Below are positions 1 to 7,601 of a stretch of DNA of 64,000 bases, piece after piece (positions within the stretch are counted from its first letter, which is position 1; each line of letters starts with the position of its first letter). The notes beneath the pieces were generated by a model, which saw nothing but the letters and a program-made list of their open reading frames with translations, was not told the origin of the DNA and did not search any database. The translations under genes were made by a program, and so were the position numbers. The DNA is from Catenuloplanes niger (lineage in GTDB: Bacteria; Actinomycetota; Actinomycetes; Mycobacteriales; Micromonosporaceae). The stretch covers positions 3,977,001-4,041,000 of the forward strand of contig NZ_JAVDYC010000001.1 in assembly GCF_031458255.1 (NCBI RefSeq), in the 5' to 3' direction.

Positions 1-506
1 GCGCCGGCCCGCGCGGCCCGCCGCAGGAACGCCCGGGCCCGGCCGGCCAGCGCCTCGGTGTAGAAGAGGTCGCCGGCCAGCACCACGTCGTACTCGTCGG
101 CCGCGGTGTGCGCGGCCGGGTCGAGCAGGTCCAGCCGCCCGGTGCCGACCGGCACGCCGTTCGCCTCCGCGTTGAGCCGGATCGCGTCGAGCGCGTCCTG
201 GTCGACGTCGGTGGCGGTCACGGTCGCGGCCCCGGCGCGCGCGGCCGCGACCGCGATCAGCCCGGACCCGGCGGCCAGGTCCAGCACGCGCCGGCCGGCG
301 ACCAGGTCCGGGTGGTCCAGCACGTAGCGGGCGAGGCCCTGCCCGCCGGCCCAGGCGAACGCCCAGAACGGTGGCGGACGGTCACTGGAGTACGCGCCGC
401 CGCTGTGCGTCCACAGCCCGACGCCCGGTCCGGCCTGGTAGAGCCGGAGTTCGGGCAGGAAGGGCAGGTCGGCGAGGCGGGCGTGCTCGGTGACGTTGTG
501 GGACAT
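1..506 (-). CDS. Class I SAM-dependent methyltransferase, 3' end beyond window
   Basis: Reading leftward from an ATG at 506, an open frame continues to the window edge, giving about 168 residues with no stop. It has the Rossmann methyltransferase layout of the nicotinamide N-methyltransferase/ETFB-lysine methyltransferase-like group. An N-terminal segment (LWTHSGGAYSSD, then PPFWAFAWAGGQGLARYVL) precedes SAM motif I (VLDLAAGSGLIAVAAARAGA). Next come an acidic ribose-binding motif (VTATDVDQDALDAIRLNAEANG) and motif IV (YDVVLAGDLFYTEALA). Such enzymes transfer a methyl group from SAM to a protein or small-molecule amine; the substrate is not visible here. It is encoded just downstream of the NlpC/P60 gene on the same strand, 23 nt from its stop, so co-transcription is possible. 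The C-terminus is cut off by the window edge. Confidence 0.85.
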   Translation of the reverse strand, partial: MSHNVTEHARLADLPFLPELRLYQAGPGVGLWTHSGGAYSSDRPPPFWAFAWAGGQGLARYVLDHPDLVAGRRVLDLAAGSGLIAVAAARAGAATVTATDVDQDALDAIRLNAEANGVPVGTGRLDLLDPAAHTAADEYDVVLAGDLFYTEALAGRARAFLRRAARAG

Positions 507-529
507 CGCCGCATTGTGCCGGACCGTTC

Positions 530-1555
530 CTACAGCAGCCGGCGTGCGGTGGAGAAGCCGTACATCTTCGACACCACGACGCCCTTGCGCGGCGTGGCCG
601 CGTGCACCATCTTCCCGTTGCCGAGGTAGATGCCGACGTGCCCGGACTGCGGCAGGACCACGTCTCCGGGGCGCAGGTCGGCGCGGCGCACCTTCTTGCC
701 CTTCCGGGCGATGGCGTGGCTGGAGTGCGGCAGCTTGACGCCGGCCTTCTTGTACGCGACCGACACCAGACCGGAGCAGTCGTACGAGCCGGGGCCGGCC
801 GCGTTGCGCCGGTACGGCTTGCCGACCTGGTTCAGCGCGTACTCGACGACCCGGCCGAGTTCGCCGGCCGGCCGGACGCTCTTGCGCTGCTTGCCCTTGC
901 GGTACGTGACCTTGGACGCGTGGCGCGCCTTCCGGTCCCGTGCGTCGTGCCAGCGGGCGGAGCGCTTGCGGACGTCGCCGGTGTGGCGCCGGATCTCGGC
1001 GCGCATGCGCTGCTTCTGGACGGTGCCGGTCCGGCGGGTCAGGCTCGGCCGCAGCGCCGTGATCTCCTTGGTCCGCTTGACCGCTCTCGCCGACCGCGAC
1101 GCCGCCTTCACGGTGCGCGGCGTCGCCTTCGCCGAGCGTGATGCCGCCTTGCCCGAGCGTGACGCCGCCTTGCTCGAGCGTGGTGCGGCCTTTGCCGAGC
1201 GTGATGCGGCCTTTGCCGAGCGTGGTGCGGCGTGGCGGCCCGTGCGTTCGAGTGCGCGGCCGGCGCCGGCCGGTCCGGCGTGGACCTCGTCGCCCCGCGT
1301 CATCATCGAGCGCGGGTGGATGCCGGGCCGCAGGCCGATCAGCCGCAACGGCCGGTCGTCCGGCGCCACCCCGGCCGCGGAGCCGCGCTCCTCGGTGGGT
1401 GAGGCCGCCGCCGCGGTGGGCCGCCCGTCCGCGGCGTGCGAGTCGTGCGCGGGGCCGGCCGCGGCGATCCCGGCGACGGTGAGCGCCAGGACGCCGGTCA
1501 GTGCCCGGCGCGTCGTGGGGACGTGCGTGATGCCTCCCAGGTCGGTCCGGGGCAC
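530..1555 (-). CDS. Secreted NlpC/P60 cell-wall hydrolase with basic heptad-repeat linker
   Basis: Predicted 341 residues. The N-terminus has a signal-like hydrophobic stretch (ALTGVLALTVAGIAAAGPA). A very basic region follows, with seven tandem 7-residue units of the type A-P/S-R-S-x-K-A at about residues 110-158. The C-terminal NlpC/P60 domain carries the catalytic Cys260 (YDCSGLVSVAY), His306 (SGHVGIYLG) and a further polar position near His318 (MVHAATP). Family members are gamma-D-glutamyl endopeptidases or amidases acting on peptidoglycan stem peptides outside the cell. The start is uncertain. GTG at 1555 is the nearest usable start and has a weak purine tract upstream; a strong GGGAGG lies inside the frame just before VPTTRRAL, but no ATG/GTG/TTG follows it in frame. 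The linker is odd for this family. Confidence 0.88.
   Translation of the reverse strand: MPRTDLGGITHVPTTRRALTGVLALTVAGIAAAGPAHDSHAADGRPTAAAASPTEERGSAAGVAPDDRPLRLIGLRPGIHPRSMMTRGDEVHAGPAGAGRALERTGRHAAPRSAKAASRSAKAAPRSSKAASRSGKAASRSAKATPRTVKAASRSARAVKRTKEITALRPSLTRRTGTVQKQRMRAEIRRHTGDVRKRSARWHDARDRKARHASKVTYRKGKQRKSVRPAGELGRVVEYALNQVGKPYRRNAAGPGSYDCSGLVSVAYKKAGVKLPHSSHAIARKGKKVRRADLRPGDVVLPQSGHVGIYLGNGKMVHAATPRKGVVVSKMYGFSTARRLL
1082..1228 (-). repeat. Seven tandem 21-bp units encoding a Lys/Arg-Ala heptad repeat
   Basis: Inside the NlpC/P60 gene, a 21-bp unit encoding (A/T)(P/S)R(S/T)xKA is repeated seven times with small variations. The composition resembles histone H1/HBHA-type alanine-lysine tails. 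Such tails can bind acidic polymers such as DNA or teichuronic acids; that role is only an inference here. Confidence 0.85.
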
Positions 1556-1752
1556 TCTCGCGCATCCCCGGCAGCCGGTGGCCTGAACCACCGATGAGCG
1601 CGACCGCAACGCTGCGGCACGGCCTGGGAACCCGGACGGCTGACTGTTTCGGCGTTCATTCTGCGCACGCGAAATGACAAAGCGCATGAATTCCGGCAAA
1701 TATGGAATAAGGCGAAAAGATGTCACAGTAGCCGCCGGGATCGCGGCGGGGT

Positions 1753-2385
1753 CTACCGCGACCGCACCGCCTTGTTGATTTTGGCGTTCAGTGCGCGGCG
1801 GGAGATCGGGCCGAGATCGTCGACCACCTCGACCAGCACCGCGAGCTGTTCCAGCGCGGACATCGCGTGCTCGGAACCCTTCGCGTCCACGCCGGCGAAC
1901 AGCTCGATGCCGACGAACGCGGCGGAGACCGCCTTGGCCAGCCCGCCCAGGTCCGCGACCTCCGCGAACGGCGAGCCGGTGAGCAGCCGCCGCAGCACGG
2001 ACTCGATCTCGTCGACCCACAGCTGCAACGCCGCGCCGACCGCCCCGCCGAGCTTCGGGTCGCCCTGCGCGGCCGCCAGCAGCTGCGCGAGGATCGACAC
2101 GTTGCCCAGCTCCCGCTCGCGCACCTGCAGCGCGCGCCCCACGTCCAGCAGCTGGCGGAGCGAGGTGACCCGGGCGAACTCGGCGGAGTAGGCCGCGACG
2201 CGGGCCTCGGTGTGCATCCGGCAGGCCGCCGTCAGCAGGTCGTCCACGCTGCCGAAGTGGTAGAAGACGAGCGCCTGGTTGACGCCGGCCGCGGCCGCGA
2301 TGGTGCGGGCCGAGACGCCCTTGATGCCGTGCTCAGCGACGGCGGCGAGGGTGCCGTCCAGGAGCTTCTGCTTGGTGTCCGACAT
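1753..2385 (-). CDS. TetR family transcriptional regulator
   Basis: 210 residues, usual length for TetR. The N-terminal HTH is clear: AVAEHGIKGVSARTIAAAAGVNQALVFYHFGSVDDLL, at about residues 15-50. It is followed by an all-helical ligand-binding domain. The ATG at 2385 lies inside the 3' end of the preceding methyltransferase-DCC gene (53-nt overlap), so it is the third cistron of an operon beginning at 4587. Two near-identical inverted repeats upstream of that operon (4616-4631, 4650-4665) are the obvious candidates for its binding sites, implying autoregulation of the whole operon. The ligand is unknown; given the membrane methyltransferase and SRPBCC partners it may be a lipid or hydrophobic compound (inference). 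Confidence 0.93.
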   Translation of the reverse strand: MSDTKQKLLDGTLAAVAEHGIKGVSARTIAAAAGVNQALVFYHFGSVDDLLTAACRMHTEARVAAYSAEFARVTSLRQLLDVGRALQVRERELGNVSILAQLLAAAQGDPKLGGAVGAALQLWVDEIESVLRRLLTGSPFAEVADLGGLAKAVSAAFVGIELFAGVDAKGSEHAMSALEQLAVLVEVVDDLGPISRRALNAKINKAVRSR

Positions 2386-3643
2386 CGGGCCCCCATTCGT
2401 GATTCCCCTCGACCGTACCGGCCGGGTGCGGCGGCGCGACGAAGACGTCCGTGACCGCCTGGGCGACCGGGTTCAGGCCGGGCAGCCGGAGCAACCATCC
2501 GATGTAGGCCCAGCCGAGGTGCAGGTGCTCGAGACCGCGCGCGACGGCGGCCACCCCGTGCTCCGGATCGCCGTCGCCGCCCGCGTACGCCGCCCGCCGG
2601 ATCACCCCCGGATGGTCGGCGGCGGGCGCGACGACCAGCCCGTGCGGTCGCCGGTCGCGCAGGAACGCGGCGGTCGCGGCACAGGGCCCGCAGTCGTCGT
2701 CCAGCCACAGCACCGCCGCACGTCCGTCCACATAGGGCGTCCGGCGGGGCCACCAGTCGTGGACGTGCCGCCGGTACGCCCGCCAGTCCTCGCCGTACCG
2801 CTCGGCCAGTGCGGCACGCTCGTGCGGTTCCGCGACGGCCGCGCTGAACGCGACCGCGACCACGGCCGCGAGCAGCATCGCCCAGCTGCCCGCGGCGGCC
2901 GCCAGCAGCAGCATCAGCGCGACCACGCTGATCTGCATGGGGTTGGCGACGTACGCGTACGGCCCGGTGGTGATCAGCCGGTCCGGTGGATCCCACGGGT
3001 AGGCGGTGCCCCGGCCGCGGACCGCGAACTCCCGCACCGCGAGCAACGCCGGCACCGACGCCAGCAGCGCGAGCTGGGCCAGGATCGCCAGGTTCTGCCG
3101 CGGCCAGGTGGCGCCGTCGAAGCCGAACGCGATCCGTGGGATCAGCCAGAGCGCGAGCGCCGCGAACACCACCAGCTGCCCGAGAACCCTTGCCACCAGC
3201 CACTTCCGGTCCGCGCCGGCCACGCCGAGCGCCACCGACGGCAGCGCGACCGCGACCGCGCCGATCATCTCGCCGATCCACCAGTCCTCGCCCAGGATCA
3301 GCAGCGGTGCCAGCTCCGGCATGGCGGCCAGGTCCAGCCAGACCAACAGCAGGAGTGTCAGCGGCCAGGGCAGCACGCGGCGGGTCAGCACCGGAACCGC
3401 GCCCCACAGCGCGGCCCAGCCGAGCCACAGGTCGACCGGCAGGCCGTGGAACGCGCCGTCGACCGGGGCGAAGCTCCACCAGCCGGCGACCCGGGCCACC
3501 ACGTCCAGCGCGGCGATGCCGATCGCGGCGGAGATCCCGGCGAGCAGTGCCGCGGCCCGCGCGTCCCGGTCCCGTTCCAGCCACAGTCCGATCAGGACGA
3601 ACGCCGTGGGTACGAGCACGCAGGCGTACCGGATCGCGATCAT
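2333..3643 (-). CDS. Membrane isoprenylcysteine-methyltransferase-like protein fused to a DCC (DUF393) thiol domain
   Basis: 436 residues. The first ~210 residues form several hydrophobic helices rich in Trp. A PEMT/ICMT-type methyltransferase segment follows, with the signature RLITTGPYAYVANPMQ and then two helices and a conserved AEPHERAALAERYGEDWRAYRRHV tail. This family methylates prenylated cysteines or lipids at the membrane. The last ~110 residues begin with AAVLWLDDDCGPCAATAAFL, the CxxC-bearing start of a DCC/DUF393 thioredoxin-like domain. The ATG at 3643 overlaps the stop of the upstream gene (ATGA), indicating translational coupling. The 3' end overlaps the TetR start by 53 nt. 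Substrate unknown; the fusion suggests a redox-linked modification (inference). Confidence 0.83.
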   Translation of the reverse strand: MIAIRYACVLVPTAFVLIGLWLERDRDARAAALLAGISAAIGIAALDVVARVAGWWSFAPVDGAFHGLPVDLWLGWAALWGAVPVLTRRVLPWPLTLLLLVWLDLAAMPELAPLLILGEDWWIGEMIGAVAVALPSVALGVAGADRKWLVARVLGQLVVFAALALWLIPRIAFGFDGATWPRQNLAILAQLALLASVPALLAVREFAVRGRGTAYPWDPPDRLITTGPYAYVANPMQISVVALMLLLAAAAGSWAMLLAAVVAVAFSAAVAEPHERAALAERYGEDWRAYRRHVHDWWPRRTPYVDGRAAVLWLDDDCGPCAATAAFLRDRRPHGLVVAPAADHPGVIRRAAYAGGDGDPEHGVAAVARGLEHLHLGWAYIGWLLRLPGLNPVAQAVTDVFVAPPHPAGTVEGNHEWGPDVGHQAEAPGRHPRRRR

Positions 3644-4587
3644 GACAGCCGCATCATGTCGAGCACGTGCCCGGCGCCGGCCGTGGTGAGGCGATCCTGC
3701 AGCGGGCCGAAGTACCAGGCGGGGTCCAGGCCGCGTACGTACGCAAGCTCGACCCGGATCTCGGTGTGCGCGTCGTCCACGGCCCGCCAGGTCACCTCCG
3801 CGCCGGTGAACTCCATCCACCGCCCGGTGATCGAGTCGTTGCCGACCACGTCGAACGCGAGCCGGCCGGCCTCGTGCGCGGCGACGCGCGTGGTGATCGC
3901 GCCGCCGGGCCCGTGCGAGCTGCCGTGGTATCCGAAGACCCACAGGTCGCCGGCCTCGAGCCCGTGACCGGCGATGTGCTCCGGCATCGGCACGCCCAGC
4001 ACGCTCAGCGGCAGCGACCGGACCTCGGCCGGACGCGGGCCCAGCGCCAGGCGCGCCTCCACCTCGGCGGCCGGCAGCGCCACGGTGCGGGTGACGGCGG
4101 ACGTCTGGACGGGGTTGACGCGCAACTCGGGCGTGACGCCCTCCAACCCGGTGACGAGCACCAGCAGCGGTACGGGCAGCAGCGCGTACCCCCGGCGGTT
4201 GTCGCGCCGCTCCATCAGCTTGGCGGCGACCGTGATCAGCAGGACGACGGAGTAGACCAGCGGCGCGGCCAGCACCACGCAGATCACGCCCTCGTGCAGG
4301 AAGACGGAGGTGAGCAGCATGACGATGGTGACGACGAGAAAGGCCCGGCCGTAGCCGCTCCTGGCCGGCACGAAGACCAGCGCGATGGCGAGCGCGGCCG
4401 GCAGCAGCACGAAGAACATGGCGGTGTCCACCCGGCCGGTGCGCACCGCGAGCAGGAACCCGAGCGCGCCGATGCCCGCGATGACCGCGGCGAGCAGCGG
4501 GCGGGTGCGCCGCCACTCGCGCCGGTGCTGCGCCCTGTCGGCCTGCTCGTGGTGACGGGCGGCGTCCGCCCCTGGGTCGTCGGTCAC
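3640..4587 (-). CDS. Membrane-anchored SRPBCC/polyketide-cyclase-like protein
   Basis: 315 residues from a GTG at 4587, preceded at good spacing by GGGGGAG. The N-terminal ~45 residues are hydrophilic. Four hydrophobic segments follow (PLLAAVIAGIGALGFLL, TAMFFVLLPAALAIALVFV, AFLVVTIVMLLTSVFL, VVLAAPLVYSVVLLITVAA). The C-terminal half looks like a START/SRPBCC domain: alternating strands ending in WRAVDDAHTEIRVELAYVRGLDPAWYFGPLQ and an amphipathic helix, often a hydrophobic-ligand pocket. It is the first gene of the operon with the methyltransferase-DCC fusion and TetR, and two candidate TetR operators lie in its promoter. No catalytic residues were recognised; lipid or ligand handling is inferred from fold and context only. 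Confidence 0.75.
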   Translation of the reverse strand: MTDDPGADAARHHEQADRAQHRREWRRTRPLLAAVIAGIGALGFLLAVRTGRVDTAMFFVLLPAALAIALVFVPARSGYGRAFLVVTIVMLLTSVFLHEGVICVVLAAPLVYSVVLLITVAAKLMERRDNRRGYALLPVPLLVLVTGLEGVTPELRVNPVQTSAVTRTVALPAAEVEARLALGPRPAEVRSLPLSVLGVPMPEHIAGHGLEAGDLWVFGYHGSSHGPGGAITTRVAAHEAGRLAFDVVGNDSITGRWMEFTGAEVTWRAVDDAHTEIRVELAYVRGLDPAWYFGPLQDRLTTAGAGHVLDMMRLS

Positions 4588-4615
4588 GGCTCTCCCCCAG
4601 CGTGAAGCGATCGCT

Positions 4616-4631
4616 TTAAGCAGTTGCTCAA
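4616..4631. promoter_or_regulatory. Candidate TetR operator 1
   Basis: Inverted repeat TTAAGCA-GT-TGCTCAA with one mismatch between arms. It lies 29 nt upstream of the GTG that opens the SRPBCC-methyltransferase-TetR operon and matches the layout of the second site at 4650. Confidence 0.6.
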
Positions 4632-4649
4632 ACCGGAGACTAGCCGAGT

Positions 4650-4665
4650 TTGAGCGAGCGCTCAA
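4650..4665. promoter_or_regulatory. Candidate TetR operator 2
   Basis: Perfect inverted repeat TTGAGCG-AG-CGCTCAA. Same half-site and 2-nt spacer as the site at 4616, with centres 34 bp apart. A 12-bp palindrome AAGCGATCGCTT also lies at 4605-4616. Confidence 0.65.
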
Positions 4666-4745
4666 GCCTGGCGCGGCGCTGGGTAACCGGGTAGAAACAT
4701 CACGTCCCCCTTCTTCATCGGACCGGTCAATGCGGTCACGCGGCA

Positions 4746-4757
4746 GAGAGCGCTCTC
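4746..4757. promoter_or_regulatory. Candidate LacI-type operator before the beta-helix gene
   Basis: Perfect 12-bp palindrome GAGAGCGCTCTC, 45 bp upstream of the beta-helix start. Its centre (AGCGCT) resembles sugar-responsive LacI-family operators such as CebR boxes. No LacI gene is in the window, so the assignment is tentative. Confidence 0.4.
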
Positions 4758-4801
4758 AGGCGTACCGGCGCGACCGGTCTTTGATCTTGATAGGCAGGCA
4801 G

Positions 4802-6580
4802 ATGGGCACCATTTCCATGCGGCGGCGGGCGATCTCGCTCGGCGTCGTGACAGCGGCCGTCACCGCGGCGGGGGTGATCCCCCAGCCCGGCGTGGCACTG
4901 GCGAACTGGGGCGGCGCCCCGGACTTCGGGCCGAACGTCTTCGTCTACGACAGCGACACCCCCGCGGCCGAGATCCAGGCGCGCTTCGACACGCTCTTCG
5001 CGGAGCAGGAGCGCAACGAGATGGGCACCAGCCGGTACGCGGTGCTGCTCAAGCCCGGTTCCTACGACCTCGACGCACGACTCGGCTACTACACCACGAT
5101 CGCCGGCCTGGGCACCTCACCGGACGATGTGGACATCACCGGCGCGGTTCGGGTGGTCGGCCAGCCGGACCCGGGCTCGGTCGCGGGCATCTCCGCGCTC
5201 ACCAACTTCTGGCGCGGCGCGGAGAACCTCGCGATCACGCCGACCGACTGGTCGAACCAGTGGGCCGTCTCGCAGGCGTCGCCGATGCGGCGCGTGCACG
5301 TCAAGGGCACGCTCTGGCTGGAACCGGGCAACGGCGGCTTCTCCAGCGGCGGATACATCGCGGACTCCAAGGTGGACGGCGTCACCATCAACGGGTCGCA
5401 GCAGCAGTGGCTGACCCGCGACTCCGAGCTCGGCGGCGAGTGGACCAACGGCGTCTGGAACCAGGTCTTCTCCGGCGTGACCGGCGCACCCGCGCAGGGC
5501 TTCCCGGACCCGCCGTACACCACGCTGCCGACCAGCCCGGTGACGCGCGAGAAGCCGTACCTGCACGTCGACGCGCGCGGCAAGTACCGGGTCTTCGTGC
5601 CGGGGCTGCGCCGCGACTCGGCCGGCACGACGTGGGGCTCCGGTGCCGCCGCGCCGGGCCGCTCGCTGTCGATCAACGACTTCTACGTCGCGAAGCCCGG
5701 CGACTCGGCCACGAAGATCAATATCGCGCTCGGGCTCGGCAAGCACCTGCTGCTCACGCCGGGCGTCTACCACCTGCGCGACTCGATCAAGGTGACCCGG
5801 CCGGACACGGTGGTGCTCGGCATCGGCATGCCCAGCCTGGCGCCGGACACCGGCCGGGCCGCGCTCGAGGTCGCGGACGTCGACGGCGTGCGGATCGCGG
5901 GCGTGCTGGTCGACGCCGGCCCGCGCGAGTCCGACACGCTGGTCACGATCGGCTCCCCGCGGTCGTCCCGGGACCACTCACGGAACCCGATCTCGCTGCA
6001 GGACGTGTTCTTCCGGGTCGGCGGACCGTGGGAGGGCAAGGCGCGCACCAGCCTCGCCGTGCACAGCGACGACACGCTCATCGACAACATCTGGGTGTGG
6101 CGCGGCGACCACGGCAACGGCATCGGCTGGACCCGGAACACCGGCGACGTCGGCGTGGTGGTCAACGGTGACGACGTGACCGCGTACGGCCTGTTCGTCG
6201 AGCACTACCAGAAGTGGCAGACGATCTGGAACGGCGAACGCGGCCGGACCATCTTCTACCAGAGCGAGCTGCCGTACGACCCGCCGTCGCAGGCCGCCTG
6301 GACCAGCCCGACCGGCCCCGGCTGGGCCTCGTACAAGGTCGCGCCGCACGTGCGCACCCACGAGGCCTGGGGCCTGGGCGTCTACTCCTACTTCAACCAG
6401 GGCGTGGACATCCGGGCCGCGCGCGGCATCGAGGCCCCGGTGCGCGCCGGCGTCCGCTTCCACAGCGCCGTCACGGTCTTCCTCGACGGCAGCGGCGGCA
6501 TCGAACGCACCATCAACGACGCCGGCACCCCCGTCGTCGGCTCCTACGGCACCAGCCCGATCGTGAACTACCCGGCCTAG
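4802..6580 (+). CDS. Secreted right-handed beta-helix protein (often annotated 'adenylyl cyclase' in actinomycetes)
   Basis: 592 residues from the ATG at 4802, which has a GGCAGG tract just upstream. An Arg-rich n-region and hydrophobic core (MRRRAISLGVVTAAVTAAGVIPQP) form a signal peptide, possibly Tat-type. The mature protein opens with NWGGAPDFGPNVFVYDSDTP and PGSYDLDARLGYYTTIAGLG. This is the start of a pectate-lyase-like beta-helix family frequent in Streptomyces and relatives, commonly labelled adenylyl cyclase or coagulation factor 5/8 protein without biochemical support. A second beta-helix half runs from about residue 300 (NDFYVAKPGD, LLLTPGVYHLRDSIKV). A polysaccharide-binding or -cleaving role is likely but unproven. 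The stop codon abuts the IS element and originally overlapped the rho stop. Confidence 0.8.
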   Translation: MGTISMRRRAISLGVVTAAVTAAGVIPQPGVALANWGGAPDFGPNVFVYDSDTPAAEIQARFDTLFAEQERNEMGTSRYAVLLKPGSYDLDARLGYYTTIAGLGTSPDDVDITGAVRVVGQPDPGSVAGISALTNFWRGAENLAITPTDWSNQWAVSQASPMRRVHVKGTLWLEPGNGGFSSGGYIADSKVDGVTINGSQQQWLTRDSELGGEWTNGVWNQVFSGVTGAPAQGFPDPPYTTLPTSPVTREKPYLHVDARGKYRVFVPGLRRDSAGTTWGSGAAAPGRSLSINDFYVAKPGDSATKINIALGLGKHLLLTPGVYHLRDSIKVTRPDTVVLGIGMPSLAPDTGRAALEVADVDGVRIAGVLVDAGPRESDTLVTIGSPRSSRDHSRNPISLQDVFFRVGGPWEGKARTSLAVHSDDTLIDNIWVWRGDHGNGIGWTRNTGDVGVVVNGDDVTAYGLFVEHYQKWQTIWNGERGRTIFYQSELPYDPPSQAAWTSPTGPGWASYKVAPHVRTHEAWGLGVYSYFNQGVDIRAARGIEAPVRAGVRFHSAVTVFLDGSGGIERTINDAGTPVVGSYGTSPIVNYPA

Positions 6581-6596
6581 AGCGTGTATCGAAGTC
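6580..6596 (+). repeat. IS left terminal inverted repeat
   Basis: 17 bp, perfect complement of 7585-7601. Confidence 0.93.
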
Positions 6597-6686
6597 CACG
6601 AGGGTTGCGGCGCGTCGTGGCTGAAATAGGCGAGGTCTCCGGTAGAAGGTTTTTCGACCAAGAAACACCTGAATACCGGAGACCTC

Positions 6687-7586
6687 GTGGACACCTTAGC
6701 GGTGTTGCGGCGGCATGACCTGACCGACGTGCAGTGGGCGCGTCTGGAGCCGTTGCTTTCTGTTCCTGACCAGCGGCGTTCCGGCCGCCCGCCTGCGACG
6801 TGCCGACGGACGGTGATCGACGCGATCCGATGGCGGGTGAGGGTCGGCTGTGCATGGCGGGACATACCGCCGTGTTACGGGTCATGGTCCGCGGCATACG
6901 CTTTGTTTCGCCGGTGGCAACGCAACGGGACCTGGTCGAGAATCCTCGCCCGGCTGCAAGCTTTGGCCGAGGCGGTGGGCGCGATCATCTGGAATCTGTC
7001 GGTTGATTCGACCATCGCGCGGGCGCATCAGCATGCCGCCGGAGCACGCCGCGACAGCGCCGGGCAGGCGGAGCCGCCGGGCGGTGTCGGTGATCCGGAG
7101 CCTGACGATCACGGGTTGGGCCGGTCGCGTGGCGGCTGGACGACAAAGGTTCATCTGGCCTGTGAGCAGGGATGCAAGCCCATGGCGATCGTGGTCACGG
7201 CCGGGCACCGGGGCGACAGCCCGCAGTTCGTCAAGGTCTTGGAACGGGTGAAGGTCGTGAAACTGTCCGGCCGGACGAGAACCCGGCCGGAGGCGGTGAT
7301 GGCCGATAAGGCCTACTCCAGCCGGGCCAACCGCGCCTATCTGCGCCGCCGCCGGATCACCTGTGTCATCCCGATCAAGACCGACCAGGCCGCCGGCCGC
7401 ACCCGGAAGGGTGCAGCCGGCGGCCGGCCCTACGACTTCGATGCTGAGCGGTACAAACAACGGAACACCATCGAACGCGGGATCAGCCGGCTGAAGCAGC
7501 ACCGCGCGGTCGCGACCCGGTACGACAAACTCGCCGTCCGCTACGAAGCCACCGTCCAGATCGCCTGCATCAACATCTGGCTCTGA
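6687..7586 (+). CDS. IS5-family DDE transposase
   Basis: 299 residues from GTG 6687 (GGAG upstream). An N-terminal DUF4096-type domain (LTDVQWARLEPLLSVPDQRRSGRPP and DAIRWRVRVGCAWRDIP) precedes the DDE catalytic core. The first Asp lies in LSVDSTIARAHQHAAG and the second in AVMADKAYSSRANRAYLR. The Glu is in NTIERGISRLKQHRAVATRYDKLA. The gene is one continuous frame, unlike IS5/IS427 members that need a -1 frameshift, and shows no decay. The element therefore looks recently active. Codon use is slightly less GC-biased at third positions than the neighbours, in keeping with a mobile origin. Confidence 0.95.
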   Translation: MDTLAVLRRHDLTDVQWARLEPLLSVPDQRRSGRPPATCRRTVIDAIRWRVRVGCAWRDIPPCYGSWSAAYALFRRWQRNGTWSRILARLQALAEAVGAIIWNLSVDSTIARAHQHAAGARRDSAGQAEPPGGVGDPEPDDHGLGRSRGGWTTKVHLACEQGCKPMAIVVTAGHRGDSPQFVKVLERVKVVKLSGRTRTRPEAVMADKAYSSRANRAYLRRRRITCVIPIKTDQAAGRTRKGAAGGRPYDFDAERYKQRNTIERGISRLKQHRAVATRYDKLAVRYEATVQIACINIWL

Positions 7587-7601
7587 CTTCGATACACGCT
7601 C
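7585..7601 (-). repeat. IS right terminal inverted repeat
   Basis: 17 bp, perfect complement of 6580-6596. It begins inside the transposase TGA stop codon (7584-7586). Confidence 0.93.

Larger units (their letters stand above)
6580..7601 (+). mobile_element. IS5-family insertion sequence, intact
   Basis: About 1,022 bp bounded by perfect 17-bp terminal inverted repeats (GAGCGTGTATCGAAGTC at the left, its complement at the right). It is flanked by TA on each side, so a TA target duplication; because the flanks read CTAG on both sides, a 4-bp CTAG duplication is equally compatible. One intact transposase gene fills it. The insertion lies exactly at the junction of two convergent genes, and both stop codons are preserved. 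Confidence 0.93.

Noticed and set aside
1560-1750. Possible c-di-AMP (ydaO) riboswitch upstream of the NlpC/P60 gene
   Set aside because: The position fits the known association and an ACGCCGAAA block is present on the minus strand, but the other conserved ydaO segments could not be found.
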